DNA of 64,000 nucleotides from Micrasema longulum (Eukaryota > Arthropoda > Insecta > Trichoptera > Brachycentridae). The notes under the pieces were generated by a model. The model had not been told where the DNA came from, searched no databases, and worked only from the letters and a program-made list of their open reading frames with translations. The position numbers and the translations under genes are program-made. The stretch spans positions 124,001-188,000 of the forward strand of contig JAGVSM010003708.1 in the NCBI GenBank assembly GCA_022494885.1. Direction: 5' to 3'. This document shows positions 22,000-32,759 of the stretch, one piece after another (position 1 is the first letter of the stretch; each line of letters opens with the position of its first letter).

Positions 22000-22160
22000 A
22001 GGGAATATGAAAGTCTAGGCACTTACAACTAGATGTTCTCCATCCCTGTTGCAATTTGTTAATCTTAATGACTCACTAGGGGGTAAATTCCAGTATTTTG
22101 TTTACAAATATCTGGACAAACTCAAAATATTGCATAACATTACTTCGTGTGATAAGTCTT
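22000..22160. repeat. Repeat D, partial copy
   Basis: It shares GAAGGGAATATGAAAGTC, CATCCCTGTTGCAATTTGTT and ATATCTGGACAAACTCAAAA with 32502-32759, the best copy. One terminus only. Confidence 0.55.
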
Positions 22161-22194
22161 TATGACTTATTACAGTTACAATATCTCCCTGGGT

Positions 22195-22813
22195 CCTGGG
22201 CCGCGATTATGAACGGCTATCTTTATCGGTATATACTGAGACGGTATAAACTAATATAGATATTTATCTATGAAAGTGTGTATATTTGTATGAAAATTTA
22301 AAGTATCTTTGTCGGTAACCGGTAATTAAACATGTTCAGAAAAAAAAGTTGTGAACAATATTATATTTTTCATACAGAAAACTCAATTTTACTTTGTAGA
22401 TAAAATTGAAGATAAATTTTAACTACCAATCAGAATACGTACCCTGGGCCTGTATTACAATATGAAATATGAATCGAGTTTTGGTCCCGTGGCTAGCGTC
22501 TCGGACCAATGAATCAAAGGTCCGTGGTTCGAATTCCACTACCAAAACTTGATTCCCATTTTCTAATAATGAGTTATTTACAACTCGTTGAAAATGCTCC
22601 TCAAAGTTAAATATTTCGGTTAATCATAAGAACGCAAATATTTGTTTTCTTAAAAAAAAGTTAACAGTTATCTTCAATTTTGTCTATAAAGTAAAATTTG
22701 GTTTTTTGCATGAAAGATAGAATATGCATAATTTTTTTTCTGAGCATGTTCAATTACAGGTTACCGACGAAGACTCAAGAGATAACTCTGTTAACTTCAC
22801 ATTGTAATAGGGG
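22195..22813. mobile_element. Dimeric foldback repeat H, copy 1
   Basis: The left half (22195-22441) and right half (22442-22813) are inverted copies: TATCTTTATCGG, GACGGTATAAA, GTCGGTAACC, TAAAATTGAAGATAA reappear as complements. CCTGGG marks the outer boundaries and the centre (22442-22448). A second copy at 50850-51240 keeps the same centre, so the dimer moved as a unit. A SINE B lies in the right half. Confidence 0.75.
22470..22650 (+). mobile_element. tRNA-derived SINE B, complete copy
   Basis: Box A TGGTCCCGTGGCTAGCG and box B CCGTGGTTCGAATTCC are followed by AATGAGTTATTTACAACTCG, TGAAAATG and a tail TAATCATAAGAACGCAAATA. The tail is conserved in the minus-strand copies 44343-44522 and 46698-46880. 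Compared with repeat H at 50850-51240 it interrupts the sequence between TATTACAAT and AGTTAACA. Confidence 0.82.
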
Positions 22814-23430
22814 CCCTGGGCCCGTATTACAATGGAAAATAATCTGAGTTATATTCAAATGTCTATAAAATAACTCTAATTTTCAGTACGATAATGCGCA
22901 TATTCGTATAATTTTTAAAAATATCTTAGTCAATAACCTATAATTATTAGAGATGATATAATAACTTATATTTAAATATAAGTTACCAATAAAAATTATA
23001 ATAATGAAAATACGTATATAGTTTTATTCCACTTTTATTTATATTTTTTACCAGCTACCGGGTTTTGTCGTGATCAACGTCGTCAGCGGTCACGACGAAA
23101 CCCTGTCACGTAAAAATTACAATTTAAATGCAGTTCCACCAAGAAATGTCAGTAGAAAAACTCAATCTTTTACCAATTGAAAATACTTAGTACGCTTCCG
23201 CTTATTTTTTGACCAATAAGCGCTTTCACCCTCTAATGGGCATATTTAAATATAAGTTATTTTATTATTCAAATGGAATTCCATCAAGAATTGTCAATAA
23301 ATAACTTAAATCAAATTATTGAAGATGTTTAAAAAATATACATTAATATTTAATTTTTCGTACATAAAATTCGCTTTTATTTTAAATTAAACTACTGCAA
23401 AGTTAACTTCTGATTATAATAAAATTAGGA
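22814..23430. mobile_element. CCTGGG-bounded foldback unit with a nested insertion
   Basis: It begins CCCTGGGCCCGTATTACAAT and ends before another CCCTGGG at 23431. The left part (ATTCGTATAATTTTTAAAAA) and right part have weak complementarity. A segment with ends ATAACTTATATTTAAATAT and complement (22965-23258) is nested inside. Confidence 0.55.
22957..23268. mobile_element. Nested inverted-repeat element
   Basis: Termini ATAATAACTTATATTTAAAT and, at the other end, the complement including TTTAAATATAAGTTATTTT. It contains a GC-richer hairpin, GGGTTTTGTCGTGA paired with TCACGACGAAACCC (23060-23103). No ORF. Confidence 0.5.
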
Positions 23431-23548
23431 CCCTGGGCTGGTATTCCAAACGCTCTCGCGGCCGTATTATCTCGTGTATTTACATACAAAATGCACGAGA
23501 AAAACTGTTTTCTCGTGCCGCGAGAGTGGTTCAGAATAGCACCCCAGG
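23431..23548. mobile_element. CCTGGG foldback MITE, intact 118-bp copy
   Basis: Start CCCTGGGCTGGTATTCCAAA, end AGAATAGCACCCCAGG. Arms pair through CTCTCGCGGC / GCCGCGAGAG and TCTCGTG / CACGAGA. It is the reference for the mariner-split copy at 17556-18954 and the half copy at 7978-8022. Confidence 0.82.
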
Positions 23549-23849
23549 TCTTCATTCAGACTTCTACATTGCGCCTCTAGCTGCATCGCTCTAGACTGAA
23601 AAGGGACAATGCATCAACAAATGAGGGATATCTTGGGTGTATATCACATGGACGGCTATTTATTTCAAAGGGCTTAAAGCTGTGAAGGTAGCTCCAAAAA
23701 CCGCTGTGGCTGGTGAGGATTCGAGTCAGTTTGTAGCCAACTTGCGGCGTTTTCCTTAAATCGAAAGTATGGAAATTTTGTTGGAAAAAATATTTTAGTT
23801 ACCTTAAAAATGTAATCAGACCTAAAAAATGGAAAGAAATGTTACAAAA

Positions 23850-23930
23850 ATGATAAATATACGATGCGATTGGTGCACCAATGCAGTTCCCTATGCACCA
23901 TTAGGTGCGGAAAGGGAATGATGATGATGA
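23850..23930 (+). mobile_element. SINE A tail fragment
   Basis: CGATGCGATTGGTGCACCAA and CACCATTAGGTGCGGAAAGG, with a final ATGATGATGATG, equal the SINE A tail. The head is missing. Confidence 0.8.
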
Positions 23931-24062
23931 AAAAAAGAAAACTGCTAGTACACGCGCGTCGGAATCCACAATAATTTATGTTATTGCCTTTTGACAACGT
24001 TTTGCATTTTGTACAAAATTAAACATTGTACATTTTGCGATAACCGTGTCTTGAATGGATAA

Positions 24063-25260
24063 ATGAGTTCAGTACTCTTAGAAATATATTTTTATTCTTA
24101 TGATTTATCCAAATATTTATATAATATAATCAAATGTCCTATCCGTTACACCGCAGTGGTGGCCTTAATTAAAAAGGTGTTTGAGGCTGATAAAAGGCTT
24201 GATAATTTGGCTTCTGGTTCTATTTTACACACAAAACTGATGTATGTTTTTTTTTTAAATCATAAAAAAAGTATATTGTTGATATTATATCTTTCATGTT
24301 CAATATCAATATTTCCTTTAGATAAATGAGCAACACCTATAATTACATTATATCTGGTTTTATTATGTGCTTCAATAATAAGAAGCAAATATTGGTCTGC
24401 GTGATAAAATCAATCGATTGGTGGCTTTCTTCATCCGCCCGGACACAGAAAGGAATACCTATAGATAATCTTATTGGTAAACTAATGCGGTGTCCTATGT
24501 TCCATTTGATGTGGAAAAGAGAATGGCGGAATGGACATTAATGAAAGGGTTATTTTATAGATTATTCTCTTTACATCACACAGAAATGTTCTGGAATTTA
24601 AAAAGAATTCGACCACACCTTCGAACGATGGCGAACTGTGAACTTGCACGCGATTTGCCGCCAAAACCTACAAAATTATCATTTTACGTCCGTTCAATTT
24701 TCTTCTGTCATTCCTTGAATACTTTTGTCTGTTTATTTAGCAGCGAGTGAATTTATGACTGGACGCACGGAATCGGGAAATTATATTTATTATCAAAGTT
24801 AACTGTGATTTTAGTATCGGGTAATTTATTCTAATAGTATTGTCGTGCAAATTATGGTCATCCTCAATATTTTGAGAGAAGGGCGTATAGCTGATTTTTT
24901 CCAGAATATTTTTTGTACCATCTAACTTGATTTTTACTAACGACAGACGCATGGCTATTCGGTTGTTTAAATTACACCTTTCATTCTGCAAAAATCACCA
25001 AAGTAATGGAAAGCAAACAAAATCTACCGCCTTCTTGTACATTATTTATATTTGAGAGTTTTATTTGTTTTTATTATGTTATATATGTATTCGATATTAT
25101 TATTTCATTATTTTTAATAAGGCATGTTTCAAAATTATATAAAATGTCTCATTCGGCACGGGATATCTTATTGTTATGATTTTTATTATTATATTATTAT
25201 TACTATTGTGAGGTAAAAATCCATTAATGTAAAACAAGTAATACATAACTTGTAAAATAA
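24063..25260. other. Intergenic with unassigned short ORFs
   Basis: Open stretches at 24063-24329 and 24490-24750 (plus) show no domain. At 24483-24535 CGGTGTCCTATGTTCCATTT...GGAAAAGAGAATGG is a worn SINE A tail, which explains part of the second. Nothing else is recognised. Confidence 0.4.
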
Positions 25261-25299
25261 CAAATAAATAAATAATGTTACGTGCATATAATTTTTACG

Positions 25300-25600
25300 C
25301 TTATGTTTCATTTTTTAATTATAAATGGTATATTCTCTAATTTATATTTGTGCTTCAATTTTTATTATTATCAGTATATTTACCAATTTATATTTAAGCT
25401 TCAATTTTTTTTATTGTCGGCATGATTTCTAATTTATATTTATTTTGATTTTTTTGATATTATTATTTTATTTTTTTAAGCATTATTTAATGCAATAAAA
25501 AAATACACACGTATAAAAGAAGGTCCTTTCTAAACACCGGAATTTTCTTAGCTAGTCGGGACCTGAAACAAAGAAACTCTGTAAATTTTTAAACTGTAAA
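25300..25600 (+). repeat. Repeat G, copy 1 (with internal near-tandem units)
   Basis: Three spaced TTTCTAATTTATATTT-like units precede a conserved segment with AAAGAAGGTCC, AAACACCGGAATTTTCT and TAGCTAGTCGGGACCTGAA. The copy at 63450-63780 has the same order. No coding text; possibly a LINE or LTR end. Confidence 0.6.
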
Positions 25601-26189
25601 ATACATAAATAAATAAAATTGAATAAATTAATATCATCAAAATGCCCTTATTTAAGTTCATTTAAAAATAAAGATTTCTTTATTTTTGGATGTCCTTAAT
25701 TATTTATGTATTACAATATTTGCGTAAAACTGTTTGACTGAATAATTTACGGTTAATGAGCCTAATAAATACCGAATATCGATCGATCTACAGCGAAACA
25801 AAAAGTTGTTCTTCGGTAAATGTACCAACTACCAACCGTGAAAAATGATGAAGCAACCGGTTTATTTTTACTTTCGAGAAAACTACAGACGGCTTTGTTC
25901 TACGTTTACCATAGAAACCATGACTTGCCTTCATTCTCTAATGGACTTCAATCACGATAAGACGTGATGCTACGCAGAAATATGACATCATCTGTAATAA
26001 AAAAAATGCTTTAATTTCACTGTGAAAAACAGAACAAATATTATATCTACTTACGTTAGTGAATATTTGTTGGTTTCGAGACGCACCCGTCTCTTTGTCA
26101 GAAGACTCACTACACCAACATGCAAATTCTCAAATACTATTTCACATTTACCATCACCGTAGTAAATATGGTACCTATTTAAGAAAAAA

Positions 26190-26335
26190 TACATAAATTA
26201 CATGCAGAGTTAAAGGGGATGCAAACACCAATGCGTCCAAACATGCTAAATACTAAAAAATAAAATACATAAATTACATGCAAATTTAAAGAGGATGCGA
26301 ACACCACCATGTTCAAACATGCACTAAAAAATTGA
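26190..26335. repeat. Two tandem units of about 75 bp
   Basis: Each unit has ATACATAAATTACATGCA, GATGC, AACACCA and CCAAACATGC or TTCAAACATGC in the same order. They lie inside the foldback at 26060-26665. Confidence 0.7.
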
Positions 26336-26372
26336 TTAATAATATTAAGTTCTGTGTTGGAGAATGGGTGGA

Positions 26373-26387
26373 GGGGGGGGGGGGGGG
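26373..26387. repeat. Poly-G run (15 G)
   Basis: An uninterrupted run of G in otherwise AT-rich DNA; length likely varies between individuals or is an assembly approximation. Confidence 0.9.
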
Positions 26388-26669
26388 TTGGGAAGTGGAG
26401 GTGCTAAGAGGTTGAAAGTTACATGATTGGTTAATTTTAAATAAGAAAGTGGGCTATATTGAAACGATTTGATTATTTACTACGGGACACCTCCATTTAA
26501 TTTAATTTAATTCCTTTTTAGTATTTGAATGTAAATTTTTAACTCCTGTGATATTATACATATATATGTTTCGTAAATACTATATATACTACGGTGATCG
26601 TAAAGTGTATTTTAGTGTTTGCATGTTAGTGTAGTGAGTGTCCTGACGAAGAGACGGGATAATGGGTTC

Positions 26670-27865
26670 TAAGATATTGTATCGTTTCATTCGTAAATAC
26701 AATCCAATTTATGAAATATCACCCTATGTTATTTTATCGTGCCGTGTGGATTTTTGTCACAGTGTGAAATAATAAAATGTGAAAAAAAATGTAAAAGCCA
26801 GTAATAATATTTTCTTGGAAGTATAATAAAAATTGAATATTTTTTCCGTAATTATAATTCACTTGTCTTGTACCATACGTGTTTCAAACAGTTGCGATTG
26901 CTATAGAAATATTATTTATATTCTTATTGATTAATTTATTCCCTATAAATTATCCCCAAATGGCTAACTATTGTAACTCTTGTATAAACAAACTATCTAC
27001 TTGATATATAAGAATATTTTTTTTTTTTGATAACAGTATCAAGCTCGATGTCAATTTACTAAATAGGATTAGTGTGTTTTGTTTTGTTCAGAGTGGGAAA
27101 TTTTGATGGACAAGATAACCATTTATCAAACAGATTGAGGACAAAAAGCCAAATATGGCGAAGTTATATTTCACTGTAATTTTGCTAATATCCTTCATTA
27201 CAGATACAGAATAGACCAAACAAATAGAATCATTAGTAATGCCTACTCATGAGTTAGCGCGTTGGTCCACGGCATCCGATTAGAGATTTGAAATTAAAAT
27301 TTTTATTGAACCAAAATAACATTGTTATTACTATTTATTTATTAATTGACTTATTAAGCCCATTGAACAATGAAAAATACACTTCTTTATAATATATACA
27401 GTTACAATTGAAATACAATTCAAGTAAAGAAAATTAAAGCTAGGACATAACATTAAATGTTAATTACTACCTTAAAACAATATCTGGTATATCTTAGTGA
27501 TTGTTTAAATCTAGATAGACTCACACCATAAAATACCAGATCTTGTCTCGAGTTTATGATCCGACATAATCGGGACATTGGTGCATGCAAGCCATAGGTG
27601 CTGTGCTGATCAAGGAATAGCACATTATTTCGCGACATTGAATGCCACTTGTTTCGGTAATTATGGTATATCAATTAAGCCATTTAGTACATTAAACATT
27701 AATATGGAGTCAATGTTATTTCTACGTTTTCGTAGACTTGAGATTTTCAACATTGTCTCTATTTCTCCGTAAGTGTAGTCTCCCCTCTCGAGGCCAATCG
27801 TCCATGCTCCCTTTCTTAGCGGATGAATAATGACATGACAAATAAAACAAAATATTCTAGTCGGT
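26670..27865. other. Intergenic, nothing recognised
   Basis: AT-rich. Short open stretches near 27453-27772 overlap on both strands without motifs. A weak SINE-like GAGTTAGCGCGTTGGTCCAC at about 27250 lacks a box B. Confidence 0.35.
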
Positions 27866-27869
27866 TTTT

Positions 27870-28800
27870 TTTATTAAATTTAATTGAAATTAATTTGTGA
27901 ACACTTACGGATTACATTAATTTAATAAAATATATTTTTTTTTAAAATTCGAATTCTATTGTTGAAGATAATATTTTAAACGTCTTTTGCAAATGTTGTC
28001 TGAGTCTTTTCTTTAGTTTTGTCTGGTTGTTCATTGTATAACTTCAGTCCCCGGTTTATTAGTCTCGACTGAGTTGTCTCGTTTTAGAATGTTGTATGTG
28101 ATACTCGTATTAATCTGATATTCTCTTATTGTGTCTGTCTTTGGTACATTTTTTTCAAGTTTTAGTTCTCTGCCTAAAATTACATCAGCGGCTTATTTTA
28201 AAATACATTTTGAAGATTCTAGTTGAAAAAGTTCAGTTACATTTAATTGTTTAGTTTGTTTGAAGATTTCTTTAGTTGCTATTAGATAACTAAATTTATG
28301 TATTAACTTTAATATTTTATTTTGCTATCATCGTAGGTAGGTATTCTGTTTATGTAATTTTGGTTTCCTGTTTCCCATAATTATTGCATACGAGTATAAC
28401 TCCGTGGTGAAGTGGTCAAGACGCTTGACTCACGCACGGAAGGTTCCGGGTTCGGTTCCCGGTGAGAACACAAAAATTGAAATGTGATTTTTCTCAAGCC
28501 TGGTTTTTCTGTAATGTAATTCACCACTGTAATTGGGCCTCTTGGCCTGTTGTCGTGCAAAAAAAAAGAAATGAAAATAAAAAACATATCTTAGATTTCA
28601 CATAGGCTTCTAGGAAGAAAAAAAAACGGTAACGTTTCTATTTTGCTAATTAAATGATTGATATGAATCATCCATGCCAATTGTCTCTCTTTTGTTAGTC
28701 CTAAGTATTTAACACTTTCAATTTCAATTAATCGTTCATCGTTTGTGTAAGCGCCTATTTTATGGCATTTTCTAGATTAAAGATGTCTTACATTCCTTTT
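27870..28800 (-). pseudogene. LINE RT thumb and C-terminal remnant, copy 2, split by SINE C
   Basis: The minus strand from 28790 reads KCHKIGAYTNDERLIEI, then SVKYLGLTKERQLAWMIHIN, the usual post-catalytic RT segment. On the left side of the SINE it reads RGLKLYNEQPDKTKEKTQTT. It matches 5295-5880 over the left part. Frame changes and stops throughout. Confidence 0.7.
28395..28575 (+). mobile_element. tRNA-derived SINE C, copy 1
   Basis: Box A TCCGTGGTGAAGTGGTCAAG, box B GGTTCCGGGTTCGGTTCCC, then TGTGATTTTTCTCAAGCC, AATTCACCACTGTAATTGG and an A-rich end. It interrupts the LINE remnant between TTGCATA and ACATATCTTAG, as shown by the intact sequence near 5850. Other copies: 54683-54860 and 52768-52915. 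Confidence 0.88.
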
Positions 28801-28804
28801 TTTT

Positions 28805-29720
28805 TCATTAAAATTAAGTATTTTGTTTGTCTATTTAGCAAACACAGTTAGGTCAAATTGGGGCAATGTATCAGGCCGGGAACCTTTTGAGCAATAACCA
28901 AATATTATGAATGCACAGTACTCACCAATAGCAAGAATATTTGCCTTGCACGAATGATGATGAACTCCCGCCACATACCCGAAAACCGTTTTAAAGGCCG
29001 TAGGTCTTCCTATCAGTTTCGCTCATGCTTATAAGCAATGTTTTGTTGCCAATAAACGAGTTACTCTTTAAAATGCTCAAATTTGTAAGCCGCAATTTTA
29101 TTTAAATTCTACTCGACATAACGGAGTACTCAAAAGCTTCACTTATTTAATGTTTCATCATAGGTGCTTTCTTGTGGCCCTTTTAAATGCAGCTAAGTTA
29201 CCCATGCTAATTCCTTTGAAATTGGTAATAGTTTTTAATTTTTGTGAAGTCCTTGTAGATGTGGCTAAGATTTTCAACAACTAATTTATCTGCAATGGAA
29301 TACCTGCCTACTATATTTAGTGGGTTGGTTCTTATTTCTTTTTAGACTGGTTGTTTTAATCAATGTTGTTTGTATGTCCAGGTTAGTATAGATTTTGAAA
29401 ATCTAGGTTACTGGAACAAACTTCTAATCCCACTGCAAATATATAAGTACTGTAAGAACTTGTCAGAACATAATAATAGAATCGTAATTAGTTCCCTGAT
29501 CGTCCCAATGACACATTTTTACAATATTGAGTTCAATGAGTTATCTACGATTGCTCTAAAGTACGTACATGTATGCAATAAATGCAATTATCCATGACAT
29601 TGCCCCTGTTATCTTTGATAGTAAACTTGATAGAACAATGTCAACAGTGTTAATGATTAGAATACATTCTAGACTAAACCAAACATATGGGGCCTTACTC
29701 ATATACTTGGTATGAAGTTA
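28805..29720. other. Intergenic with one unassigned ORF
   Basis: A plus-strand open stretch at 29370-29597 and an opposing minus-strand stretch (HWDDQGTNY-like text near 29490) show no known domain. Otherwise nothing is recognised. Confidence 0.3.
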
Positions 29721-29725
29721 TACCT

Positions 29726-29817
29726 AGGCATAGTAATAGAATACGGATAGGAATACCATTCTTATAATAGTAGTAGAAAAAGGATGATATTCCCATCCTT
29801 ATTCTACCACTATGCCT
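29726..29817. repeat. 92-bp foldback
   Basis: AGGCATAGTAATAGAATACG pairs imperfectly with the complement of the right end (AGGCATAGTGGTAGAATAAG). No target duplication is clear. A small MITE is likely. Confidence 0.65.
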
Positions 29818-29829
29818 TTTTATTTGTTA

Positions 29830-30485
29830 AAAGACTATTTATATAAACGTTGACAAAAATGGCTACCCATAAACCGAAATTCTATCACAACACATAACAA
29901 CACAATAATTGATTGGTTTACAAGAACCTGTGATGTTTTAAAGTTGTAAATCTTTATTTAAACTAATTTTTTTTCATACGTTTTCGAGGTACTTCACTGT
30001 AATGTGCCGATGTAGTGTAGCACAGAGATAATAAATATTTGAAGTCCAACGGATTAATAGAGAAGACACTAAGATTTTGTAAATTAATTTTATTATTTAA
30101 AAGACATTACAAAAACCATTTTACTGTTACACTTGCAAGATACCGTGTATATTAAAACTAAGTATTACGTCAGAGCGACGTAGTAACCACGAGAGATTAC
30201 ATTTCTAATGTATCCTCCAAAGGACTGCGTATGGATTTATATAATACAAGTTTTGGTCTTTTGGAGAGGTAGGTTTGATACAAAAAATAGGTACATTTAT
30301 TCTTCCCACGCTACATCCTGAGATTCACGCGTTGAAGCATATGGTTTTCAAGTGCATACGATAAACGACCCTTTTCAATAAAAATATATGATTTTTGCAT
30401 TCCGTAAGATGTTAATATTGGTCTCAAGGGCTTTACCAGATGGTTAAGTGCCCAATGCATTAAAATTCTGGGTATAATTCATCCT
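29830..30485. other. Intergenic, nothing recognised
   Basis: Mixed AT-rich sequence without motifs, repeats or RNA genes that can be supported. Confidence 0.35.
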
Positions 30486-30489
30486 GTGG

Positions 30490-30630
30490 AGAAAGTTATT
30501 TCTACCACCAGCTTACTAAATACAAAATGTGCCCTATGTAGGTGGTTAATAAAATGCTCTAGTTTTTACCGCGTGTAAGAAATCATTTTTATTTTCAATT
30601 TCCCATAGAACTAAACTTCCTCATTAAATA
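30490..30630 (+). repeat. Dispersed repeat F, copy 2
   Basis: AATGCTCTAGTTTTTACCGC, AAGAAATCATTTTTATTTTC and AACTAAACTTCCTCATTA match copies at 4640-4915 and 44640-44840. Confidence 0.65.
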
Positions 30631-30640
30631 AGGATCTAAT

Positions 30641-30933
30641 TTGAGTTAAATTATAATATCTGTACCTCAGAGGCAGACGCATGCAAATCCAGAATTTGAT
30701 GAAATGGCATTTTGATTTTCGTTTCCAGTTTATGATCATGCCCATTGATTTTGAAGAAACAAAAGTCTTATAATAAATGAACCAATGTGTTAAAATATTG
30801 AACATACAAATTAATGTTCTGAATTATTAGAAATCACTTAGAGAAAGTAGATTCTTTAGGCTATTGTTGAACATTTGACGTTTGGATTTGCATCCGTCCG
30901 CCTCTGAGGTATATTTTATATAATTAAACTTTG
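30641..30933. mobile_element. About 290-bp inverted-repeat MITE
   Basis: The left end has TACCTCAGAGGCAGACGCAT and GCAAATCC; the complement of the right end has TACCTCAGAGGCGGACGGAT and GCAAATCC. The AT-rich outer edges also pair (AGTTAAATTATA). No ORF; target duplication not resolved. Confidence 0.65.
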
Positions 30934-30939
30934 CGGAAC

Positions 30940-31230
30940 AATAGATTAAAATGAAAAATCACTTGTTCGTTTTATTTTTTAACCACATGGCGAGATCTGT
31001 GCATTTTCGTCGCTTCAGTTTGTTTTTATCTAACAGACCAAAACGCAAATCTGTAGAAATAGAGCTTTAAAGTTTTTTTTTACGAAATTGGCATAAATAA
31101 TGACCACAACTTGGTCGAAAAATTAGAGGACGAAATTCGTTAAAATAAACTTTCAACAAGTTTTTTTTTTTAAATCCTTTGAGTTTTATAAATAAAGGCT
31201 TTCTCAAAACTCCGTACACTTAACTCAATT
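30940..31230. other. Intergenic, nothing recognised
   Basis: AT-rich with short T runs; no supported feature. Confidence 0.3.
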
Positions 31231-31234
31231 TCGT

Positions 31235-31390
31235 TAAAAATGCTCTGCTGGACAAAAACGACGTTATGTAAGGCTAAGACCAGCATTATTGACAAAACCA
31301 AGAAAAGAGTGTTTCGATAGCTCGGACATTTGAAGCGAATGGACAACGAAAGAACGGCTGAAAGTGTTTACTATGCGAATGTTGATGGAT
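31235..31390 (+). pseudogene. LINE ORF2 C-terminal scrap
   Basis: A frame reads TKKRVFR-type text, a stop, then LGHLKRMDNERTAESVYYAN and VDG stop, matching the RWLGHVxRMxxxRxxKxVxxAxxDG module of LINE tails. Confidence 0.55.
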
Positions 31391-31554
31391 AAAATGTAAA
31401 AATACTTAATATGCGTTTTATTTTAAAATTTAAAATATTTGTGCCCAAATGTTGTAGGTTTACGGTAATGTAACTACATAGCCCAAGTGCGGTCCGCACT
31501 AATCCCCACTCAAAATATTTGCTCAAATTACAAAAAAAGGTTGCCGACTCATGA

Positions 31555-31960
31555 TATCTTCTTCTTCTTCAGCCTTTTTCTCTCCACTGCTGGATAAAGG
31601 CCTCTCCAAACGACTTTATTCCTTCCTATCACCCGCTTTCATTTTCCATGTTTTACCGGCTATGGAGGCAATGTCATCGACCCATCTTTTCTGTGGCCTT
31701 CAAACTCTTCTATTGTTTGCCCACGGTCTCCACTTTATTATTCTGGGCGTCCACCTGCCATCATTTTGCCTCGTGTCCTGCTCACTGCCATTTCAATTTT
31801 GCTGCACGATCCATGATATCCACGACTCCGGTTCGGCGCCTTATTTCTTCATTTCTTATTGTCTCTTAGACATACACCGAGCATCTGTCTTTCTATGGAT
31901 CGTTGCGTGCATTTTAATTTTTGGCCACTTTTCTGTGTTACAGACATGGTTTCTAGTCCC
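31555..31960 (-). pseudogene. RTE-clade LINE 3' end
   Basis: The minus strand reads RSIERQMLGVCLRDN, EIRRRTGVVDIMDRAAKLKW with QWAGH, RVIKW-like text, RPQKRWVDDIASIAGKTW and LERPLSSSGEKKAEEEE, and ends in AGAAGAAGAAG. This is the C terminus and tail of RTE elements. Frameshifts present. The plus-strand 154-codon ORF here is a shadow. Confidence 0.75.
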
Positions 31961-32040
31961 TATGTTGTCACTGGCAATATGCATGATTCAAAGACTTGTC
32001 CTTTTAAGCATATAGGGACTTCTTTACTTCAAAAATATAT

Positions 32041-32255
32041 TTTAGTTTGGCGAAATGGGCTGTTATTGAAGCACTCCAAAATGCTAGAGTTGATTCTAGA
32101 TACATTAGATTAGTAAAAATCATTTACGACAACGCTACTATGGATGTGAGGATTGATGAGGACACAGAAACTGATAAAATCAAAATAGAGAAAGGTGTCC
32201 GACAAGGGGACTCAATATGCCAAAGCTCTTTACTCTATCAACACATTACAACCTA
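32041..32255 (+). pseudogene. RTE-type RT fragment
   Basis: AKWAVIEALQNARVDSRYIR, IIYDNATMDVRI and KIEKGVRQGDSICQ give the segment between RT motifs A and B (GVRQGDxxS). It breaks before motif C. It is adjacent to an RTE tail in the opposite orientation. Confidence 0.75.
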
Positions 32256-32259
32256 GATG

Positions 32260-32500
32260 AAGCCTAGAAGGCTTACGACCTGTCATTAACTGGTTTCGGT
32301 AACATTTACTATTCTGCCCATATTTGAACATCTGTATTCCTTCAATTCTTTCATCTGTTGATGTTTGTGAAGTTAAAGAGCTGAAACATTTTTTATGCGG
32401 GTGATATTCATCTGATTGAGTTATTTCACCTACATACTAGGCAACGCATGAAAATTTATTTTCAATTTCTATACTCCTACATGGACTAGGTGGATTTATC
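32260..32500. repeat. Repeat D-associated flank
   Basis: CTTACGACCTGTCATTAACT, CCCATATTTGAACATC, CATCTGTTGATGTTTGTGAA and ATGCGGGTGATATTCATCTG also appear in order at 44963-45140 and in part at 58300-58400, so this belongs to a longer repeat. Confidence 0.5.
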
Positions 32501-32501
32501 A

Positions 32502-32759
32502 ACACTATTTTAAGTTTGTCCAAATTTTTGTAGACAAGGACTGGATTCAACTCCACAGGGAGTGAATGTTGTACAGTGTGCATAGTGGCCACTTAAACCA
32601 GCTTATGACAGGTCATAAGCCTTGTAGATGCCTTGACTCCCATATTATCTTCTCTAAATTGTTCTTCATCTCTGTTGTAATATGTTGATATTAGCAGCTC
32701 CCTAGGGAGATGAATCCATACCTTGTCTACAAAAATTTAGACAAACTCAAAACATTGTT
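32502..32759. mobile_element. Repeat D, best copy with both ends
   Basis: The ends are inverted: TTTGTCCAAATTTTTGTAGA at the left, and at the right CTACAAAAATTTAGACAAAC. The interior has GCTTATGACAGGTCATAAGC (palindromic), GATGCCTTGACTCCCATAT and CATCTCTGTTGTAATATGTT. Partial copies: 16764-16860, 22000-22160, 34045-34175, 44963-45140, 58205-58440, 60495-60590. Confidence 0.7.

Larger units (their letters stand above)
26060..26665. mobile_element. Foldback element with hammerhead-like arm
   Basis: Left arm 26089-26175 and right arm 26575-26665 are inverted copies: the complement of the right arm reads CCGTCTCTTCGTCAGGACAC, CTACACTAACATGCAAA and CACCGTAGTA. Read on the minus strand the left arm is CTGACAA, then GAGACG-GGTG-CGTCTC, then GAAAC (26101-26073), a hammerhead-like core with one changed core base. 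Penelope-type elements end in such sequences. The region between carries a 75-bp direct repeat. Confidence 0.55.

Noticed and set aside
24063..24750. ORF cluster as a gene
   Set aside because: Part of the second ORF is a worn SINE A tail; no domain in the rest.
26190..26335. CRISPR-like repeats
   Set aside because: Only two imperfect 75-bp direct units without spacers, in a eukaryotic TE.
26373..26387. G-quadruplex regulatory element
   Set aside because: A plain homopolymer run within a repeat; no evidence of function.
29370..29597. 75-codon ORF as a gene
   Set aside because: No domain, no splice signals that stand out, and an opposing frame of similar length.
31551..32015. 154-codon plus-strand ORF as a membrane protein
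   Set aside because: It is the antisense of an RTE ORF whose motifs read clearly on the minus strand. The hydrophobic look is a by-product.
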